Below, one piece after another: positions 59,408 to 64,000 of a stretch of DNA of 64,000 nt. The position numbers and the translations under genes are program-made. The stretch covers positions 434,001 to 498,000 of the forward strand of contig JAEVLN010000008.1 in the NCBI GenBank assembly GCA_018350325.1, given 5' to 3'. Origin of the DNA: Globodera rostochiensis. Lineage: Eukaryota; Nematoda; Chromadorea; Rhabditida; Heteroderidae. A model generated the notes under the pieces. The model searched no databases, was not told the origin of the DNA, and worked only from the letters and a program-made list of their open reading frames with translations. How positions within the stretch are numbered: the stretch's first letter is position 1; the number at the start of each line of letters is the position of its first letter.

Positions 59408-61767
59408 GGAAAGTGTTCGTTCGCTGGCTGTGATTTTATTCGATTTTGCAACGGCTTTTTGTGTCAGTCGGTGTCTGAGATCCGGTTGTTGCCGTCTGCG
59501 GGATTTATGTAGCCCAATATAATTGAGTTCACGAGCAAAATCCGAAAAGAAACAGAATTATGGAGCCCATAGGAGCGGGGGTTAACGGAGTTTATTTATG
59601 AAGGTTAGGAGGTTTTGACGGTTGACAATAAAACCCTCGCAGCATTTTAATGTAATTCGCATTTTAAGGATCATTTAAATCGTTTTAAATCGTAGAAATG
59701 ATGGAAAATGTTATTTAAACTAGAGCCCGGACCCAAAACCCAAAAATTTTTTGGTTTTTTGTACAAAAAATTGGACCAAAACATTTTTGGGCTTTGGTTT
59801 ATTGAATTTATTCTGTAACAAATTGTTTTTTTGTGGTAAAATTAAGCTTAGGCTTAAATGTAATTGGAGGTAAAGCCAGGCTTTACCGATGAACATTTGT
59901 CAAAAAATAAGAAGCAAAGTGACGGGATATTCTGGGCTATTGTCACACTTTTTGTTGGGTCCGCCACCAACCCGCGGAACTTAGATTTTGTAGTCGGATT
60001 TTTAGGGAAGCGGATTTGATCCATGGGGACTAATGATAATTATGGTGATCATAATGATGGGGTGGCGCTGATCACGGGGGCCTTTGCTTATCAATCCAAC
60101 AATGTTATTCTATTGGTAGGGAAGGCTTTTGCTTTTGGGGTGGGTTTCTCGATCATTCCCTCGGCAAACTTCCTCCAGGAAATCCTTTCTTTCGCGCATC
60201 CACAAATCTCGCGCAAAAAAGGTTCGCGCAACACATACCCATCATCGTCAAGACAGTCAGTCAGTTAGAGCTAGTTATGGTCTCGATCAACGCAGAATGA
60301 TCATAGGCAGCATCTTTTTGAAAATTTCGCCGACGATATATTGTGACAGCTCCCGGACAAGAAATTGTGCCCGAGGGCGGGATTTTTGGGATTGGATTGG
60401 GCTGAAGATTGGTTAATCTGCCCCCCCCCTGACCCCTCCCTCTGGGCGATGATCCATCCATCATCAGCGATTCAATCATAAAGCCGAGTTGTTGGAACTT
60501 TCTGCCTGGGAATGAGATATTTCTGCTCCGCTTCTTCCTCCCGATGAGTTGCTGCTGCTGCTGCTGCTGCTTTAAGCAACCGACCGGTTGCATTGCTGTT
60601 GCTCACTTCGCCTGCTGAACAACTTGCCCTCGCCTTCCCCTCCCCTCCCCCACTCATCCAACGACCAAAACAACAAATTTGTGCTTCTCCCCTCCCCCCA
60701 GGCGTGTGAAAGGGAGGGGGGGAGTCATCCTAACTAACAACTAAGCCAGTCGCGTTCATCAACGGCGCCGCTTTTTATGAGATCATTTCTTCACTTTTCA
60801 CTCAGCAATCGAAAAACGCGTTATGCGTCCGTCCGATGAATGGACAATTTCGGTTTGTTGAGTGAAAAGCATTCATTCATTCCTCACAGCGGGAATGCCA
60901 TGGCGACAAATTGAAATGCAAATGTTTTGACAATGACTGATTTGGTCAATTTTATCTGGGATCTGGGATGCGCATAAATGAAGATAGTTTTGGTCAAAAT
61001 ATTGTTACCTAATTAAGGATAGGACAAGACCGGGTTTAAAACCGGAATTTGGGGACCCGGTTTATGATTTCGTACCCGGTTAACCGGGGTTTTGATACGA
61101 GCCGGTTTATTTTGAGTGGCAATTTAAATAATTTGATTAAAATTTTGAAAACCCCGATTTTAAAATCCCTGCACCCGGTTAACTGAAGCCCGGGTTTGTC
61201 TTACCCTACTAATTATGCGAACCTAAAATATAATTCTCATTGAATTTTTTATAAAAACACTTAAAAATGTTCAACATTATAAAAATAAAATGACAATTTG
61301 CATATAAGCTTTTAGTTTCGTAATTTGGGTTTTTGATATAGCGTTAAATTGTTATAATAAATAAAGTAGCGTTTTATATTTTTTCTTTGCTTCACCAAAA
61401 CCATCCTTAAAAATAATTTTGATTTAAAAAATAAAAACGAATCCTCGTTAAAATGCACAATTCAAGGCGATACTACTAACTTGAGCTCTATAAAAGATTT
61501 AGATTAGATCATCAGCTTCTGGATCATATCGGTTATTTCTAATTTGTGATATCAACAATTTTCATTGTATAATTAAGTATTGGTGTTCAAATCCTATTTC
61601 GAACCATTTGGCATCTTACATAAATAGTTAATTCAATTAGCTTTTTTCAAAAACCAGTTTGCTAATATTTTAAATGAATTTTATCCATGACAAATTAAGA
61701 AATAAAGAGGTGTACACATCAGAATTTGGACATATTCGATTCAAAAATTGTTTTTTCGGCATTTTCG
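59408..61767. other. Upstream region of the Gln-rich/MAM gene, with a GC-rich block
   Basis: An inverted AACCCAAAAATTTTTTGG/CCAAAACATTTTTGGGCTT element lies near 59735-59800. A GC-rich block at 60000-60960 has a C run near 60421, TTCATTCATTC motifs near 60873 and a GCT microsatellite near 60549-60571. The frames in it have no protein features. The TIR element at 61017-61208 is listed separately. Confidence 0.4.
61017..61208. mobile_element. Probable hAT-like TIR element, ACCGGG-rich
   Basis: CTAATTAA (61009-61016) and CTAATTAT (61209-61216) flank it, 7 of 8 matching. The ends GGATAGGACAAGACCGGG and CCCGGGTTTGTCTTACCCTA are imperfect inverted repeats. The interior repeats ACCCGGTT/AACCGGG. 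There is no coding capacity. Confidence 0.55.
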
Positions 61768-62517
61768 TCAAGCGACTACTGCGGCTGCTTGGCACCAAAT
61801 GCGTTCGCTGACCACATTACAGTATCCGTTACCGCTGGAGCTGAGGTGAACCTGACAGTTGGGGAATGGTTTGGGTACTGTACAAAATGGTAAATTATTC
61901 AAAAAATTATATTTTTCTTTTTGTTTCCTATCCAAAATTAGAAACAAAACAAAAAACAATAAATTTTGAAAATGTCCGACCTCATTCGGCAACATTTGTT
62001 TGCTGTCCGCCGGTCGCCTTATCTCGTCGCCGGCCAAGGCGCACATCACCAGAAATTTGTTGTCCGGAAAGCGTCGCATTAGCGCCTTTTGGACGGAGTT
62101 CACCGATTCGATGTCGTCAAGCGGCACAATTGCCTTCAATTATGAGGAATAATTAACGTTTGTAAATATTGCAATTTTGCAACATTTTGCATTAGCTGTC
62201 GCCACTCCGTTTGGGGACATGGCGTCTCGTTGCCCTTAATGTGCGGTTGGACTGCCTTAATTATACCAATTAAAGCTATTAATTAGGCTTCCACGGTTAC
62301 TAACCTCCCTTTTCTTGCGGCGACCGCATCCGCACGATTGCATGGCCGGTGCAGCACAACAGGACATCATTGCAGGTTGGCAACATTCCATTTTTGGCGG
62401 CATTCCGGTGGCACTGACCGAATTGGAGGACAACATGGCAACTACGATGAACAGCATTGGCAGCAGCACCATCAACGGGTGGGACGCGGAGATGGAGCAG
62501 GGCTTGGAGAACAACAT
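61768..62517 (-). CDS. Ground-like (hedgehog-related, GRL) secreted protein
   Basis: Exon 1 (62517 to about 62307) has a signal/hydrophobic segment (PLMVLLPMLFIVVAMLSS), a Cys-rich stretch (CCQPAMMSCCAAPAMQSCGC) and a basic site, GRRKKRE. The following exons, joined in phase 0 (about 62252-62183, 62130-61995, 61852-61768), form the ground-like domain: CPQTEWRQLMQN, AIVPLDDIESVNSVQKALMR, FPDNKFLVMCALAGDE, and a C-terminal GNGYCNVVSERIWCQ. Cys spacing (C...C near YCNVV and RIWC) fits the family. Ground-like proteins are secreted, mostly epidermal and cuticle-related in C. elegans, and many oscillate with moulting. Which grl it matches cannot be said. Confidence 0.8.
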
Positions 62518-62603
62518 TTTGTGCCTGGACGAGTCGGGCGGGAGGAATTTAGCAAATTCTGTTGTTGTGATGAATGTGCATGTTCGGTGTGGACTGCTCG
62601 TCT

Positions 62604-62612
62604 CCTTATATA
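62604..62612 (-). promoter_or_regulatory. TATA element of the ground-like gene
   Basis: TATATAAGG on the minus strand lies about 90 nt upstream of the ATG at 62517, leaving room for a 5' UTR of about 60 nt. Confidence 0.5.
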
Positions 62613-62619
62613 TGCAAGA

Positions 62620-64000
62620 AATGTGCTCTCATTGCCGTCAAATCCCAAATGGACGCGGCGGGCGATTCCATTGGATCCCTTTTTTGTAATAAATATGACA
62701 GGCTAAGTCTTCGAGAGTCTCTAATGGCATTTCCCGCAAAACATGATCATAGCATCCCCGGCTCACTCCAAGCATAAATGAATTTTGCTGGGATGTTCAT
62801 CGCCCTTTCACCCGCCGCATTTCCTTCAACTCTCGTCTTGTCTCGAACCGACCCGTCGATCATTTCGGATCAGCCAAACCGGTTGGTCGTCGGTCGGTAC
62901 CAAATCGGCAGCATTTTGCTGTTCGGTGATGAGTCGCAAAAAATTGAGCAGTCGCCGCGTCTTTCCAAATTTAATTAACATTATTTTCTGTGAAGGATTG
63001 GCATTCTTTTCAATTAAACCTTAATTAATCCAAAAAGAAATATGAATTTAAAAAAAGATCAAAGCAAAGCCTATTCAAAATGGAAGGCTAATTGGATTGT
63101 AATTGGCAATTTTGTTTACTTAGAGTTAATGCAATTTGCCTTTTTGTTAGTATCAAAATTCATCAAAAGGATCTCTGTAAAAAATCTCCTCAAAGAGGCG
63201 GCATGTCATTCGTCTAAATTTAATAATTAATTTATAAGAAATAGATGATTATAATAAAATCAGTGACTTCACATGTTCGTCACCATTTAGAGTACGAACC
63301 TTCGGTCTTTCTCATAATAAAGAAAAGAGAGTACTACCTTCTGATGCATTACGATTTGAGAAATCATTCCACAAATTGTCCCAATTTGCATATACCACTG
63401 AAATATTATTGTGAATAATTTATCATTGGTTTGAGAATGGATCAGAGATCAGATCACTGGTATCCAAGGTCGGAACAATGAATGATGCGGTATCACCTTC
63501 TTCTATTTATTGTCTGCAGAGTTAGAGTTCAAAATACTATTTAAGAAACCAACACCGTAGGTCATTTTTTGATTTTTGTAAAAAACGAATACTTTTCATT
63601 GAATATCATTATTATTAATCTCATATTTATTTTAAACTTTGAGTTGAAGAACTTATTTTAACCAAATGGCTCGTCAAACATCGCATTGGTTCCATTGTAA
63701 GATTTATACGGCAAAAAAAACAGTATTATGAATCTCTCTGATGTTTTTGCTGATGGTTTCACCGATGGAAGAGCTAAGATAGAAAAACAACATTGATATT
63801 AATACATAATACATAAATTATATACAATTTACATCAAAATGAGGTTTGAGAATATCACCGGACTACCAAAAAATGTTCAACAAAATATTTTTGGAATATA
63901 ACCAAAAATACCGGCGAGAACTCGTGCAGAGAAGATAGGTAGGTTGATTGAAAATGACAAATCTATATAAAACACTCGCATAAAAATTATATACATAAAT
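62620..64000. other. Right end of the window, no gene supported
   Basis: A moderately GC-rich part (62760-62970) has open frames on both strands without domains. Beyond 63000 the sequence is AT-rich and I see no exon, RNA gene or repeat I can support. Confidence 0.4.

Noticed and set aside
62778..62978. Plus-strand 66-codon frame upstream of the ground-like gene
   Set aside because: No domain, signal or splice signal; the opposite strand is equally plausible.

Overview
This window is nuclear DNA of a nematode. Genes are split by many short AT-rich GT-AG (and some GC-AG) introns. Several products belong to nematode-typical families: a MAB-10/NAB co-regulator, a catalytically dead ACE-like protein of the ACN-1 type, a ground-like (grl) protein, a CPG4-type protein and a divergent nuclear hormone receptor. 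The unusual number of GC-AG introns, the short secreted precursor genes with conserved flanks and the sequence style would fit a tylenchid plant parasite such as a cyst nematode. That placement is inference, not proof.

Left part (1-25 kb). A family of small secreted precursor genes lies on the minus strand: the promoter of one copy at 1-340 (its coding part is off the window), a short copy at 1796-2074 and a long internally duplicated copy at 24222-24815. An EF-hand gene fragment (1075-1687), a UDP-glycosyltransferase (2883-5889) and a nuclear receptor (6604-8835) follow. The 3' part of the receptor was duplicated in direct orientation (7430-10325 to 11797-14907). The second copy is a broken pseudogene carrying a ~950 bp insertion, and its edge abuts a 60 bp minisatellite. 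The mab-10 orthologue (16696-19106) and an unrecognised acidic/Gln-rich protein (20013-21963, minus) are convergent.

Middle (25-45 kb). There are a tRNA-Pro gene, two identical convergent tRNA-Cys genes, a CPG4-like gene, N-acetylglucosamine-6-phosphate deacetylase (29302-31340, minus), a single-exon secreted Ser/Asn/Arg-rich protein (33159-33575), an M13 neprilysin-like peptidase (34115-37265, minus), a novel secreted protein (39045-40480) and a PRKX/PKA-like kinase with a long acidic N-terminal extension (41441-44592).

Right part (45-64 kb). An acn-1-like gene (45961-50740), a TIL/EB-type cysteine-rich secreted protein (51202-52369, minus), a large secreted Gln-rich protein ending in a MAM-like region (52959-59407, minus) and a ground-like gene (61768-62517, minus). 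Several genes relate to the cuticle, moulting and the extracellular surface (mab-10, acn-1, grl, CPG4-like), but nothing shows that they are co-regulated.

Non-coding features include several small non-autonomous DNA transposons with visible terminal inverted repeats (some with target duplications), minisatellites, and more than 20 pure G or C homopolymer runs, many in GC-rich blocks upstream of genes. The most interesting signals are the KKRS-punctuated secreted precursor family, the 19 bp promoter core it shares with the unrelated secreted gene at 33159, the cluster of GC-AG introns, and the conversion-like identical tract in the receptor duplication.
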